The position numbers were made by a program, and so were the translations under genes. From Allodiplogaster sudhausi (Eukaryota; Nematoda; Chromadorea; Rhabditida; Diplogasteridae): a DNA stretch of 64,000 bases. Positions 12,203 through 23,345 of the stretch are shown here, in pieces. A model generated the notes under the pieces. The model was given only the letters and a program-made list of their open reading frames with translations. It made no database searches and had not been told where the DNA came from. How positions within the stretch are numbered: the stretch's first letter is position 1; each line of letters opens with the position of its first letter. The DNA lies in contig CALZFC010000031.1 in the NCBI GenBank assembly GCA_945643635.1, forward strand, positions 2,035,001-2,099,000. The letters run 5' to 3'.

Positions 12203-14425
12203 ATGAGGGTTTCTTCAATTTTCTCGCTCTCTTCACTCCTTCTTCCGACTGCGTCGCTCGGCTCTGATGGTGGTGAGTTGTGGAGACCATTTGATTTAAA
12301 GGAACCAAGTACGAAATAATTCTACAGTCGATTCTTATGAACATAGGCATATAATGGCCATGTTTCGTTTAGTAAACAGTAAAGAAAATATAATAAAAAA
12401 GAGATAATTGATTCAAGATTCAGAGAATTGACGAGGTAGTCGAAAGCTGTTGCCCAAAACCGATGGAGGCCTGCTGCAAGCGGGTCAGTCAACGGCACTT
12501 TTGTCAACTTGCCTAGCCATTTCATTAATTAGTTTTTTTTTGTCTGTTTCCGGAGATAACAGTTCACGTTTTGCAGTGTTCTTTCAAGAATTACGGTGAT
12601 AGAATATAAATTTAAACGCATCATGATCTTTTTTAATATTAATTGTGCATAATTAAGGCGATCATATCCTACCAGCCTCTGAACTGCACAGAACTGCTGA
12701 ATGGGAACACGGGAGAGGTTTTCAAGATCAATCGATGCATACAGAGCGAACTCTTCGGCGAGACAGGTATAAGGATGGTGACCATCGAAGGTAAGAGAAA
12801 GAGAGAGAGAGACAGTAAGAGAGAGAGAGAGAGATCGAGAGAGAGAGAAAGAAAGAGAGAGAGAGAGAGATCGAGAGAGAGAGAAAGAAAGAGAGAGTGA
12901 GAGAGAGACAGAGGGTGTGAGAGAGAATGAAGGCTTGTTGCATAGAATTATGAAGGATAAATCGAGAGAAAAAGGAAATACCAACCGCGCGATTAATCTT
13001 ACGTTTTGCCAATGACATATCTTCGAACAGTCATGGTCACGTCGAAGACAGGCCACAACCATGGTCATGACCACATTTCGTTTTTTTTTTAAATCAATAG
13101 GCCTTGTGCCTAACATTTCCTTCTAATTTTGCCTCCTGCGGAGGGACTTGAAACCCAGTGTTGGAAACCGCGTTTTCACTAGGCCACACTACTGACTGCA
13201 TAAGTGACGGCTGGAACACTGTCAATCTTCTGAACACGTAATTTATTGCTCTGCAATCTTCTATAGCAGATCATTATAATTCTTGTTCCGTTATATAGAA
13301 ATAGGGTGATTAAAGGAAATAAAATGAAGACGCGTGTATCGGCGTGCTAGATTTGCGTTGCATTCTGGGTGGCAAAGAGACAGTTGCTAGAACGTTTAGT
13401 CTAATCTGAAAAAAGAGTGTTATTGATTCATACAAAATAGCCAAAGTGTGTAAAACGTTAATGAAACATGCGAAAGTGTAGTTCATGTCTCTCTACATTT
13501 CTCTCGCATACCGTATTTCCTTGTTCTCGGAGAGACCCTTTTTGGGAGAATCGATCACGCGTACATTTTAAATGCCATTGAAACAGGATGTGTTGAAAGT
13601 ATTATACGTTATATTAAACACTGTACAATTTAGATTTCCAAAATTAGTGGAGAGAGAGAGAAAGAGAGAGAGAGAGTCTAAGAGAGAGAGAGAGAGGGAG
13701 AGTCAGATAGTTGACGAGAAAAAATAGTATCAGACGAACCTACTGCACGGATGCAGGGTCCTTGAAAGGGGATATTGGTTAGAAGTACAACTGCGACATA
13801 TCAGAAGAGAATTCCAACAAAAAAGAAGCTAAATAAATACGTGTTTTATGAGCTCTTGATATTATTATGACGTCATTCCGTTTCTGTTTTCTAGACTCGC
13901 TGTGCTGCCTCTCGGATCACGGCAGCTATGAAGAGAGGCGGTAAGCTATTCTATCTTTGTCTCTCACTCACTCTGGTCTCTCACCCAATTCCACTCTCTC
14001 TCTCTCTCTTTCTCTCTTTCTCTCTCATTCTAGAACTCTCTCTCCCACATCTCACTCACTCTCTCTCCCTCTATTTCTCTCTCGCTCCCTCTCTCTTTTT
14101 CTCTCTCTCGTTCCCTATCTCTTATTCTTTCTCTCTCTCTCTTTCTTGCTCCATCTCTCCTGTTCTCTCTAAATCACTCACTCTCTAACTCCATATCTCT
14201 CTTTCATTCTCTCTTTCTCTCACTATCTCTCTCTCTATCTCTCTCTCTCTCTTTCTATCTCACTCTTTGAATCTCTCTCTCCCTATCTCTCTCTCTCTCT
14301 CGCTCCCTCTCTCTCTTTTTCTCTCTCTCGCTCCATCTCTCTTCTTTCTCTCTCTTGCTCCCTCTCTCCTGTTCTCTCTAAATCACTCACTCTCTTTCAC
14401 TCCATATCTCTCTTTCTCTCTCTCT

Positions 14426-14470
<45 letters not shown>

Positions 14471-15176
14471 CTCTCCAGCTGTGGCGCTCGATGCGAAACC
14501 GCTCTCTCTACGCCCGGCTTCAGTTCCAAGCAGAAGGTGCACGTATTTGACGACTGCAAGAAGCACGAACAATGGGTCAAGGTATCGAATCGATCATTGA
14601 TTTTTCTATCTCTCTCTCTATAATTGTGCTGCGTCCTTTTGAAAAGTTGAACTGCCGTTGTTTTAGAATTTTTTTGTATTAACGCTAGTTCTCATCGCTA
14701 ATCTGGAGAAAGCGGATCAGAGGGGGGGGGGGGTTGGCTTCTTCTTTAGCCATAATGGAATGCGTCAGAGTGTGCTCTGCAGTATTCTTTCATTATATTA
14801 GTGAAAGGTTTGCTGAAAGCACAGAAAGCGTTCTCAAAGCTTGGGAAAAAAATTCATTCATTCGCTGTTATTTCGGCTCGCTATATCTACATATCTCTCT
14901 ATCAGAGGTGTAAAGGGCCCAACTTTTCAGGGCCCGGGGCCGGGCCGGGCAGGGCCCAAAAAAGTTCTCTCTCTCTCTCTCTTACTCTCTCTCACTCGCT
15001 CTCACTCTCTCTCACTCTCTCTCACTCTCTCTCTCACTCTCTCTCACTCTCAATCTCTCACTCACTCTCTCACTCACTCTCTCTCTCTCTCGCTCTCTCT
15101 CTATTTCTCCTTCCAGAGCTTCGTCCTGTGTCTTGCGAAGCGTCGTCTTGACTCCATTCTCATGAACCGGCGCTGA
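12203..15176 (+). CDS. Small secreted cysteine-rich protein, about 143 aa, family not recognised
   Basis: Six exons join in phase: 12203-12272, 12440-12483, 12658-12766, 13895-13940, 14479-14581, 15117-15176 (432 nt with TGA). Residues 1-20 (MRVSSIFSLSSLLLPTASLG) look like a signal peptide. The mature part has 12 cysteines with paired CC motifs (VESCCPKPMEACCKR, then LNCT, NRC, LCC, RCGARC, DDC, LCL) and an N-glycosylation site (NCT). The last exon ends in basic residues (KRRLDSILMNRR). The pattern implies a disulfide-bonded extracellular protein. I do not recognise the family and assign no function. Exon 2 has a poor polypyrimidine tract and is the least certain part; exon 2 to 3 uses a GTCAGT donor. 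The last two introns are rich in CT repeats. Confidence 0.6.
13970..15112 (+). repeat. CT-rich microsatellite tracts in introns
   Basis: Long CTCT-dominated tracts fill 13970-14478 and 14960-15112 inside introns 4 and 5 of the cysteine-rich gene. The Ser/Leu-rich frames they open are not coding. Confidence 0.85.
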
Positions 15177-15244
15177 CCCGACTAAGATTCGTTCGTTTTG
15201 TACGCCTTCACATTTCAATCTGTTTAGCTCAACCTTTAAAAGAT

Positions 15245-15775
15245 CACTAGAAAAATGATGATATCACCAAAAGTTTTTCCTTCTTTTTGTAGTTGTACTT
15301 CTCGAAAATGAGCTTTCTGTACATTAAAGGGAAAGTCTCAAACCGTAGCAACTTATGACCTGTACTTCTTGTAGATTCTGCTGTAACAACGATGTGAACA
15401 GAAGCGTCTACTCGATCTCTATTCTTATTCTTATAATTGTCTACCGTCGTTTCAACCACATTCAGTTTGGAATATCTCATGTCGCGTTCTAATGGAGAAT
15501 AACTTTAAATTCATTGCTTTGAGCATTCTCCAATTCACTCGTTCTTGCTCATAATTTCATTTCATTAGCTCATTTAAAACAACGAACGATTATCTATTCG
15601 AGGAGCCCAATAATGATTGAGTTCTTCTTTCCTTTCCATGTCTTGTACATTAATTTATGCGATGTCGATTTGATAAATATTTATTCTACCTGAATCTGGA
15701 GGAATAAGATCTACCGCGGAAAATATAAAGTACGAAAGGGGAAACGATTGATGAAGGGGGCCATGACATCCGTGT
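15245..15775 (-). repeat. Dispersed duplicated segment, copy A
   Basis: This segment recurs at 23050-23222 (same orientation) and, more diverged and inverted, at about 24395-24805. Shared anchors include ATTCGAGGAGCC, GATGTCGATTTGATAAATAT, GGAATAAGAT and ACCGCGGAAAATATAA. It may be a transposable element or the 3' end of a duplicated gene (see the exon at 15711-15864). Confidence 0.65.
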
Positions 15776-15864
15776 TGGAGTTGCCAGTGGCATTCGTGGA
15801 CGCCAGAGGATCCGAGGAGCTGTCTCCGCGAGTTGCTCCCTCCAAGTATTCATTGGAATATTGT
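15711..15864 (-). CDS. Possible C-terminal exon, about 50 codons
   Basis: On the minus strand, after a possible acceptor (ATATGAAAG), a frame of about 50 codons ends at TAG (15711-15713). It is Ser/Thr/Asn-rich and finishes APFINRFPFRTLYFPR. The same last 17 residues, with one substitution, recur on the minus strand at about 23170-23222. That supports either a coding tail or simple duplication of non-coding DNA. No upstream exon was identified and the function is unknown. Confidence 0.3.
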
Positions 15865-16466
15865 CTTTCATATCACAAAACCGCAAATGCCATGTCCACT
15901 TGGAAGGGCAGAAAGTGGTTCTTCAAAAGGCACAAATGAAGACGTCGCACGTTGAAGATGCATAACAAACGCGCCAAACGGGGCCCGGCAGCTTAAAAGA
16001 GAGCACAGATTTGTTGCTACGGATACGCTGAACGATCTGAGTGAATTGTCCTTCTAGGCCTCTGTCTATACCTCTCTCTCTCTCTGGTCCTCTATCTCTC
16101 CTACTATTTATTTCTCCTTATTCGTTTCTCTTCTTGTTCCTTAGACTCAGCCAGCCCTCTCTTCTTCCGTGTCTAAAAATTCTTTCATAATTTCTGGACC
16201 AAATGCCTTAAATGAAGCTTATAAAAATGCAGCACAATATCCTCTAATTGTCGCTAACTAAGCAGTTCAGTTGGGGCAGACTTTTTGATTTCTTTTATCT
16301 GGAGCCATTTTCACATTACAGGAACCACTTAGACATGCTGAAGTTAACGCAAGCGCTCAGCTGGCAATGGCCGCAGTGACGGATTTGCTGTATTATTTAC
16401 ATTCCCTTTGGTTGTCACTGGTTTCTTGAAAGTTTTTCGCATACCCACTGCCTTTTTATTTATAAA

Positions 16467-16664
16467 GTGTACAACCTACGTAAGAGAGTTCTCTTTTTGG
16501 CGAGAGACTACAGTAAACAGTTGAGAGCAGAGTGGTTTAGAAGTGCAAAGGATAGAGTGAGAGAGAAAGCAGAAGGAGCTAAATACGAGATAGTAGGAAA
16601 AGGTATGAAGATATCTTTCACAACATTCGCACGACTACAAAGCGGGCAGCAGCTCGCGGTGTGA
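16467..16664 (+). other. Isolated open frame, possible transposon remnant
   Basis: A frame of about 65 codons with a normal amino-acid mix (RKRVLFLARDYSKQLRAEWF, then KYEIVGKGMKI) stands alone and lacks CT bias. The basic Arg/Lys-rich pattern is vaguely like ORF1 tails of non-LTR retrotransposons. Evidence is weak and chance is possible. Confidence 0.2.
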
Positions 16665-17576
16665 GAAGCAGAATGATCGTTTTTATCTCTAACCAGGCTG
16701 AAGGGGGTGCGAAGGTGATGGAGAATCAGACTTTCTTGTATTCGTCAAACATGTATGTATAGTTGAGCAGTATATCATTTTTTTTAAAGTTGTTGAAAGA
16801 AGCATTCTAACAACCCTCTTCGGTTTTCCTACTTTATTCGTGAGAAGGGTGAATCGTGGGGAGATAGGAAGGCCTCAGTCAGAGGAGAAAGGGAAAAGGA
16901 CGAAGGGAAGAGGACGTAGAGAGCAGGACGAAGGGAAGACCCTCCTCAGTCATCCGCGCTTTCCTTCGCAGCTGCCGCTCCTGCTGCCTGAACACGGAGA
17001 CGCTGACGTGATATCGCTCTCTCTATTTCTCTTTATCACTCCTCCTTCTTTCTCTGCCTCTCTTCCTCACTCCTATTTCTCCTTATCCCTCCCCTCCCTC
17101 CCACTCCTCTGACCAGCTTGTCCAGCTTCTTCTTGACATGCTTGCGATACTCCTCGATGAACTTCATCTCCACTCCGTCCCTCGCGATGATTTTCTTGCT
17201 GAGGTAGTGCTCCAGCAGCACGACGTGAATGTACAGGAACTGGATGTGCGACTGAACCGACTAAAAAAACTTTTTTAGTGATAAAGAAGCATGCTGGATG
17301 TGGAAAAAACAAGATCGTTTAAAACATAAATAAATAAATTGCCTCGAGTGCTGATTGGATCATTCTGAGCGCCACATTACAAATTTTAGTGTTACCGTAT
17401 ATATAAGGAGACCTGGTAGCGGAAAGTGCGGAGTTCCTTGACGATCTCGACAATTGTGGTAGAGGAGTTCTGGGCAATGCGGTAGTCCGCCAGCTCGATC
17501 CCACCAGAGTAGAGGTGCGACCCACTCCAGCCGAACAGTGCACGATGATGGGGCGACGATGACTGTTCCTGGAATG

Positions 17577-17583
17577 AGAGAGG

Positions 17584-17615
<32 letters not shown>

Positions 17616-17773
17616 AGGATACAGAACAGAGGAAACAGAGAGAAAGAGATAGAGAGACAGTCGGAGAGAGGAGACAGAAATAAGGGAGACAGAGAAAGAG
17701 AGAGTAGACAGAGAGAGAGAGGAGAGAGAAGATAGAGAAGATACAGAGAAACAGAGAGAGAGAGAGAGAGAGA
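17577..17773. repeat. GA/CT-rich intronic tract
   Basis: A purine-rich tract (CT-rich on the minus strand) fills the intron between the WPD-loop exon and the P-loop exon of the phosphatase. Confidence 0.9.
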
Positions 17774-18084
17774 CTTCTTGAGCCACTCCCAGAGCGCGAG
17801 GACTGGCGCGGCCTCGATGGGAGCCAGCTGGTCTGGCCAGGAAGTCATCATGACGTGCTTCGTCGAGTGGATCTCCTTGCCCCTGCAGAAGCAACTCATT
17901 TCAAAGAAGAACCATTGAATATACAAGTTCCAACTTGTGATGGATGAGGAGGTTGGATATCTTGAAGCCTTCGTGGGCGCTGAGATCGCCGCAGAATCCG
18001 GTGTTCGTGATGTCATAAGGACCGAAGCTTAGCTTCTCGCCGCTCGAGCGGGGGAAGTAGATCGCCGACTTCTCGAACACTCCT

Positions 18085-18179
18085 GAATATAAATAGTTCG
18101 ATACTGTTATTACTTAAGAGTGGCAACTGACCGAATATAAATAGTTTGATAGTGTGATTGCTTAGAAGTGGCAACTGAC
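18085..18179. repeat. Short tandem duplication inside a PTP intron
   Basis: Two copies of about 47 bp carry GAATATAAATAGTT and GTGGCAACTGACC. The duplication repeats the sequence around the GTCAGT donor of the upstream exon. Confidence 0.7.
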
Positions 18180-19721
18180 CCTGAGTCTGGATCGTGGACT
18201 CCTTGAACTCGCACAGCATCCCGATCACCTCAGCCAACTCCTGCACGACCATGTGCCAGAAGTCCTCGATCGTCTCGTCCAACGGCGCCTGCATCAATCA
18301 CAGAATGTTGCAGTTTAAAGGAAGTATCCGGCGAATAATTATACAGTAACGCTAGAGAACCAGTTTGAATGCGCGCGCTCATTAAGTTGCCTGTCGCTCG
18401 GTCGAGAGAGCATGTGAAATTTGAAGGGCGGCTATGACCTACCGTAGCTAATTCTCTACCCGCCAGTTTTCGCTTTACTATTGCTCAGAATATAAGGGGA
18501 GAAAATCGCTTAAACTTTCTGTATATATGTTTTACGCCAACACGAGCTTATCCATACAGAAAAAGGACAAGTTAATTATTCCCCGGACACCTCCTTTAAT
18601 TGATTACGTTTGCAATATCACGGCATCAATTCGAGAATGCCGTTTTACTTTTCATTCTCATTCAAAATCCCTGTTCTTGACGAGCAAGGCATCAATGAAG
18701 AATCACCTGGGTGCAGATGTAGTTGCGGCCGGTGGGGAGCCTCACCCAATTCGCATGGATGTAGTCTCCCCCCGGGTTGTTCTTCAGAACAACCCGCGTC
18801 TCGTCAAGGCACCACACGTCGCGATATCTGCAATTTTTACATTTTTTATTTTCAAATCGTTAAAAAAAACATTCTTCTGTATTATGGGAGCATTTTAACG
18901 ACACAATAATGAGGTGTTGTAGCCAACCGATTCTTATCCGGGTTCGACTCCGAGGAGGTGATGGCCCGGTCGGGCGCCCGGTAGGTGCGCACGCAGTCAA
19001 TGAAGGCCTTGCTCAGCACTTCTCAAAACATACCATCATAGATCTCGCTCTGTATCTCCCGCAGTCTCACCATCTGGGAGGCGTTCTTGGCCCATTCCAT
19101 GCGGTTCTTGTTGCCTTGCACCCCTTCCACACTGGGACTCTTTGGATGCACACACTCTTTGGGAGACTCTTTGCTGTCATCCCTGCTGCCCTTCGACTTG
19201 GTCTTCTTCTTCTTCACTGGCGCGTTTGTCTTGGCTGTGGGGGGCGGATCTTGTTCGAGCGACGGCTGTTTTTTCTTTAAAAAAATTATTCATCTTCCAT
19301 CTCAAAAAATAAATTTCAGATTTTCTATAAAATTATATCTAATTTAAAAATCGTTTCAGAAGTATTGGTAGATAGAAATCGAAGGCACTGACGGATCGGC
19401 GGTGCTTGGAACTCTTCTCCATGGAGAGAGAGGAGGGAAAGAGAGTGACGGAAGTTGGAGACGAGAGAACCGACCTCGGCCTTCAGTCAAAGTAAAGAAG
19501 AATGAAGAGAGCGAACATCCCCACTTTCTTTTATAGTCTTCGTAATGTGAAGTTTACCTGCACTTACAGTTCATATTTAGGTTCGCAAAGCAAGGTCACT
19601 TCTATGAGAAGCTTCCGTGCATCTTAATAGTACCTGATTTCCATCAAAGAAAATGGTAACGTTGAAACATTTTCATTACCATATTTCCAAAGACGCCAAG
19701 CTTATTCATCAACAGTTGTTA

Positions 19722-20056
19722 ATTCATCAAAGCTGATAAGAAAGTTGTCTATGAAATCTGGTTGAACTCCTGTTTCCCTGCTTTCCGGGGAATCAGAAGG
19801 GATCCTTTCTATTCTTCCAACCAGGGATGGAATAAAACACGACAAATCACAAGTAGTACTAAGACATTTTATTCCGTTTTGTTGAAGAATTCTTAATACT
19901 ACTTGTGATTTCTCTACTTTTATTTTTTCTATTCTCTTATTGGAAGCGAAGTGGATGATACTGATATTCATTCGAATCGTTTCTGAACCCCGGAAGGCTG
20001 GAGAACAAGGGTGTAGAATGAGTTTTCAATTTAGCCTTTTAATCAGTTTTGAAGAA
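19722..20056. repeat. Large imperfect inverted repeat (snap-back element)
   Basis: The left arm 19722-19860 and the right arm 19891-20056 are reverse complements with scattered mismatches and indels. They are separated by about 30 nt. Anchors: TTCATCAAAGCTGATAAG pairs with CTTTTAATCAGTTTTGAAGAA, and AAATCACAAGTAGTACTAAG pairs with CTTAATACTACTTGTGATTT next to the loop. It resembles a foldback transposon. It has no convincing coding content. Confidence 0.7.
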
Positions 20057-21271
20057 GTGCAAGAGAACTCGAAAGATCCCATCCAACGCTTGAAATTCCA
20101 AAGTTCTTGGAGTGCAACGTCTTTGCTTTCTTGCACTGAGATCCGTCAGTTCGCTCAGTTGCATCCTTCTCAGTCGGTCGACTCTGCTCTACCTACTCTA
20201 ACAGGTCTTACCTGCTCCCTTTACCCGATGCTTCCAAGAAACTATTCTTCGCCCAACACCAAACAAGACTAGATCCTAAATGTAATCGATTGATTTCAAT
20301 GTTTTCTTTTTTCAGCGTTGCGGCTAAAATGGTCAACGAAACCGTCAAAGCGAAGACGCTGGTCAGGCTTGGTTTTTCTTTTCGGATTGTGAAAAAAGCG
20401 GTAAGCTTTAAAGGCTACATGAAGAAAGGAAAGATGAATAAAAGAAAGAAAGATCACAACTCAAAAACAAAATTTAATCAGTAATTATAATTTAAAATTA
20501 AAGTTGGGTGAGTGATAAATTGAAAAATGAATGTCTGCCCTTAGTTTCGTCTCCCCGCGGACTTCCGCCGACGCTCACTGTGTCATCTTCTTCTGTCTCC
20601 CGTCTCACGGCTTCTCCCCGTGATCTCTCTCCGCCTCTGCTGGAGGTCATCCGTGTTATTATATATAATTATAGTGCTACCGTATTCCTGTGTCTCCAAA
20701 CACCTCAACCATTTTAGGAGCTTGCGCGCATGAATATGCGCGAACTCGTCTCCCGCCCCGACTACGGTACTCTTGGCCGGCCGATTCCCGTCAAGGCATG
20801 TAAAGGAAAACGAATTCATAAAGTTATCAGAAAATGTTAAATAATAATTGCAGGCGAATTACTTCGCGATCGAAGTGAAAGTGCCCCATATGATGATCAA
20901 TCAATACCACGTTGAAGTTCACTATCCGGGTACGAGGAAACTCGATCGGTCATTGGCACTTTTCTTCTGAGAGACTTCGAAACAACCAACTGGGATCGGA
21001 AATGAAGAGGGTAATGAGATTGCATTGAAAGTAATCAAACCGAGATCATATAGATTAATAATAAAATGAACAAGATTAACAATTAAATGAGAATGATTGT
21101 TTGAGTGAGGAGACTCGCGCGATCTTCTGGCAGGCGGTGGCCGAGCACACTTCCCTCTTCACGCGCCCCTTCGCACTCGCCTACGACGGCGCACACCAAA
21201 TGTACTCGCCCCTCAATCTCGTCTTCCCCGATGACAAGCCTTCGGTGAGGACACAAGAATCCAAGATTGAA

Positions 21272-21332
21272 GATCAATGACCAATGATCAATGATCAATG
21301 ATCAATGACCAATGACCAATGACCAATGATGT
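21272..21332. repeat. 7-bp tandem repeat (ATCAATG/ACCAATG)n
   Basis: Eight or so tandem 7-mers lie in the intron just before the exon starting at 21341 of the Argonaute-like gene. Confidence 0.9.
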
Positions 21333-22170
21333 CCATGCAGTGCCGCCTCGAGTGCTCGGTGTCTCTGGCGCGTGACCCGAAGGACAAAATGCACTGCGCG
21401 GTTTCTCTCCAGCGAGTCGGCCCCGTGCTCATGGATCTCAAGCGGTTTCTACAACATAATCAAACAGTTCTATATTATAATAAGATTTCAGAACTCGCTC
21501 GAATGAATTGGACTCCCGGGTTCTGGCTCCAATTCAAATCATAGATATCGTCTTCCGCCAGGGAATCAACTGCCCCCTCCTTGAGTGAGTTGGATGAAAG
21601 TCAATATTCGCAATCAATTATTCACTCAGGAAATCGTCGCTGTTCTACCTGTGGAAGTCGTCTTTCTACCGTATTCCGAAGAGCGGTTAGGACACTGTGG
21701 ACATGGAGGGCGGCAAGGAACTCTGGACGGGCTTCTTCTCGTCGGCGCAGACTTCTGCCAACTACAAGCCACTTCTCAACATTGACGGTTCGTTCTTGGA
21801 AACCCGGCGAGTATCGGGTGCCGTGGGGAAAGTGAGATTGGAATTCCTTTCCTTTTCAGTCCTCACACCGTCTTCTAGAAGGCGCGTCTCTCGTGCAGTT
21901 CATGTGCGAGGTTCGGGCTTCGACGCTTTTAATTATCGTCCTTAAAGGAGGCAAAAACTCAATTTTTTTTTGCTATAAGGATGATTCTGTGAATATGTCC
22001 GGATTGAGCTTGCGAAAGCATCAGCAAAAATTCAATTTACTAAACTAAAAGTTAGAGGAGTAATTTGCATCTGAAAAGAATCATAAGGGAAATATTAGTG
22101 ATTTATACAGAACTTTAAATTTAACATTAGTCCCCTGACCAAATTGCGGCCAAATATGATTGCCGAGCAT

Positions 22171-22252
22171 ATCATGACCGAAAAGCGTGAAATATCGTCG
22201 TTCGGCCGTAAATCATGACCGAAAAGCGTGAAATTTCGTTGTTCGGCCGTAA
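22171..22252. repeat. 41-bp tandem duplication
   Basis: Two 41-bp copies begin ATCATGACCGAAAAGCGTGA and end TTCGGCCGTAA. They differ at two positions and lie in an intron of the Argonaute-like gene. Confidence 0.9.
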
Positions 22253-22751
22253 AATATATGCCGGCATATTCATGATTCACTTAACAGACGCAAACCGCCA
22301 ATTTAAAATCGCCCAATCAAACGCATGTTTTAAGAGAAAAGGTTTCGAAGCAAAGAATTTGGCAAATTGCCAGGATCAAGTTGCTAAAATGTACCGTACT
22401 ATAAGATCGGCCATTTCGTGCTAGGAGTTTCCGAGTTTAAGCCTAATTTCAATGAATTTAAGCTTCCTTTCAATTTCAATTTAAGCCTCCTTTCAATGAA
22501 TCTTTCAGGTGCTGAACGAGCGGAGTGGCCAGTCTTCCCGCGGAGGGAACGGCGCGTCTCCCCGAGGCGGCTACCGAGAGGGCGTGGAGGGGGCTACGGA
22601 GGGGGGTCGCCCCGAGGCACTGGCAGTCCCAGTGGCGGCGGAGCTCTCTTTCTGCCCGAAACTCTCTACCCGAAATTCGCTCTCTCCCAGCACGAACTCA
22701 CCGTTCTGTCTGAAGCAGTCAAGGTGAGTCTTTCGCCCTCTCCCACAGCTC

Positions 22752-23035
22752 ACTCTCACTCTCGCTCTCTAACCTCTCTCACATCTCTCTAGTCTCTCGC
22801 ACACCTCATTCTCGCTCTCTAACCTCTCTCACATCTCTCTAGTCTCTCGCACATATCATTCTCGCTCTCTAACCTCTCTCACATCTCTCTAGTCTCTCGC
22901 ACACCTCATTCTCGCTCTCTAACCTCTCTCACATCTCTCTAGTCTCTCGTACACCTCATTCTCGCTCTCTAACCTCTCTCACATCTCTCTAGTCTCTCGC
23001 ACACCTCATTCTCGCTCTCTAGTATCCCTCACAAC
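22752..23035. repeat. 50-bp tandem repeat, about five copies
   Basis: Unit: CTCTAACCTCTCTCACATCT, then CTCTAGTCTCTCGCACACCTCATTCTCG with minor variants. It begins right after the last readable Argonaute exon, and its ATCTCTCTAG part looks like repeated splice acceptors. The gene's missing 3' part would be expected here. Confidence 0.9.
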
Positions 23036-23049
23036 TCACCCTCGCTCTC

Positions 23050-23222
23050 TATTCGAGGAGCCTAATAATGATTGAATTCTTCTTTCCATGTCTTGTACAT
23101 TCATTTATGCGATGTCGATTTGATAAATATATATTTTACCTGAATCTGGAGGAATAAGATGACAATCTACCGCGGAAAATATAAACTACGAAAGGGGAAA
23201 CGATTGATGAAGGGGGCCATGA
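23050..23222 (-). repeat. Dispersed duplicated segment, copy B
   Basis: Near-identical to 15600-15770 except small indels, for example an added GACA near 23160 (GATGACAATCTACC). Reads APFINRFPFRSLYFPR and TAG on the minus strand, like copy A. Confidence 0.75.
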
Positions 23223-23245
23223 GTGGTGGGCCTGCTAGACGCTGA

Positions 23246-23345
23246 TTAAGGGATGAGCCGGGATGAAAGGAGCTTCTTGTTGAGATCGCTGATCTGATCC
23301 ACTCCATGGATGTCATCCACTTGGCCTCCCTGGTCTCCGTAAGAT
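23246..23345 (-). CDS. Possible C-terminal exon of an unidentified minus-strand gene
   Basis: A frame (YGDQGGQVDDIHGVDQISDL, then NKKLLSSRLIP) ends at TAA (23246-23248). Codon choice looks coding and acidic. No clear acceptor and no upstream exon were found. No family recognised. Confidence 0.3.

Larger units (their letters stand above)
16946..19422 (-). pseudogene. Protein tyrosine phosphatase, interrupted by a stop and a 1-nt frameshift
   Basis: Nine exons on the minus strand: 19393-19422, 18928-19265, 18707-18827, 18180-18288, 17935-18082, 17775-17882, 17413-17568, 17114-17260, 16946-16987. After a basic N-terminal tail (KKKKTKSKG) comes a full PTP domain: NPDKNRYRDVWC, DYIHANWVRLP, CTQAPLDETIEDFWHM, the WPD loop (TSWPDQ), the active-site loop VHCSAGVGRTST, then VQSHIQFLYIHVV. 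The Cys and Arg of the P-loop and the WPD Asp are present, and the style fits the expanded nematode PTP family. Two defects stand out. An in-frame TGA lies at 19023-19025 (between DGMF and EVLSKAF). One base is missing in the CCC run at 17500-17502, after which the frame must shift to give IELADYRIAQ. All other junctions are in phase. It is either a recent pseudogene or carries sequence errors. About 399 codons in all. Confidence 0.75.
20329..22723 (+). pseudogene. Argonaute-like gene, disabled and lacking MID/PIWI
   Basis: Readable exons: 20329-20371 (ATG; weak), 20545-20645, 20718-20795, 20854-20948, 21106-21244, 21341-about 21444, 21545-21584, 21630-21787, 21879-21910, 22509-22723. The Argonaute N domain is clear (RPDYGTLGRPIPVKANYFAI, HMMINQYHVEVHYPGTRKLD). 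It is followed by a DUF1785/linker-like part (IVFRQGINCPLLE, FYLWKSSFYRIPK) and the start of PAZ ([34 protein letters not shown]). Defects: an in-frame TAG at 21688-21690, and a missing base in 22509-22723, where the first half reads in one frame (SRGGNGASPRGGYR) and the second half in another (GGGYGGGSPRGTG). No remaining PAZ, MID or PIWI exons follow; repeats do. One intron has a GC donor (20796). One junction (21444 to 21545) is not in phase. Argonautes bind small RNAs; this copy could not slice. Confidence 0.75.

Noticed and set aside
12529..13116. Minus-strand frame across 12.5-13.1 kb
   Set aside because: It is antisense to exon 3 of the cysteine-rich gene, and its length depends on a GA/CT tract.
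18930..18960. GGTTCGACTCC resembling a tRNA B box
   Set aside because: It lies inside a phosphatase exon (NPDKNR region); no cloverleaf can be drawn around it.
19010..19035. A 15-nt intron (GTATGTTTTGAGAAG) to remove the phosphatase TGA
   Set aside because: It is far too short for spliceosomal introns, and the frame is continuous across it apart from the stop.
21840..21880. Frameshift at the exon beginning after TTTTCAG at 21859
   Set aside because: A downstream acceptor (TCTTCTAG at 21878) restores both phase and frame, so no defect is needed here.
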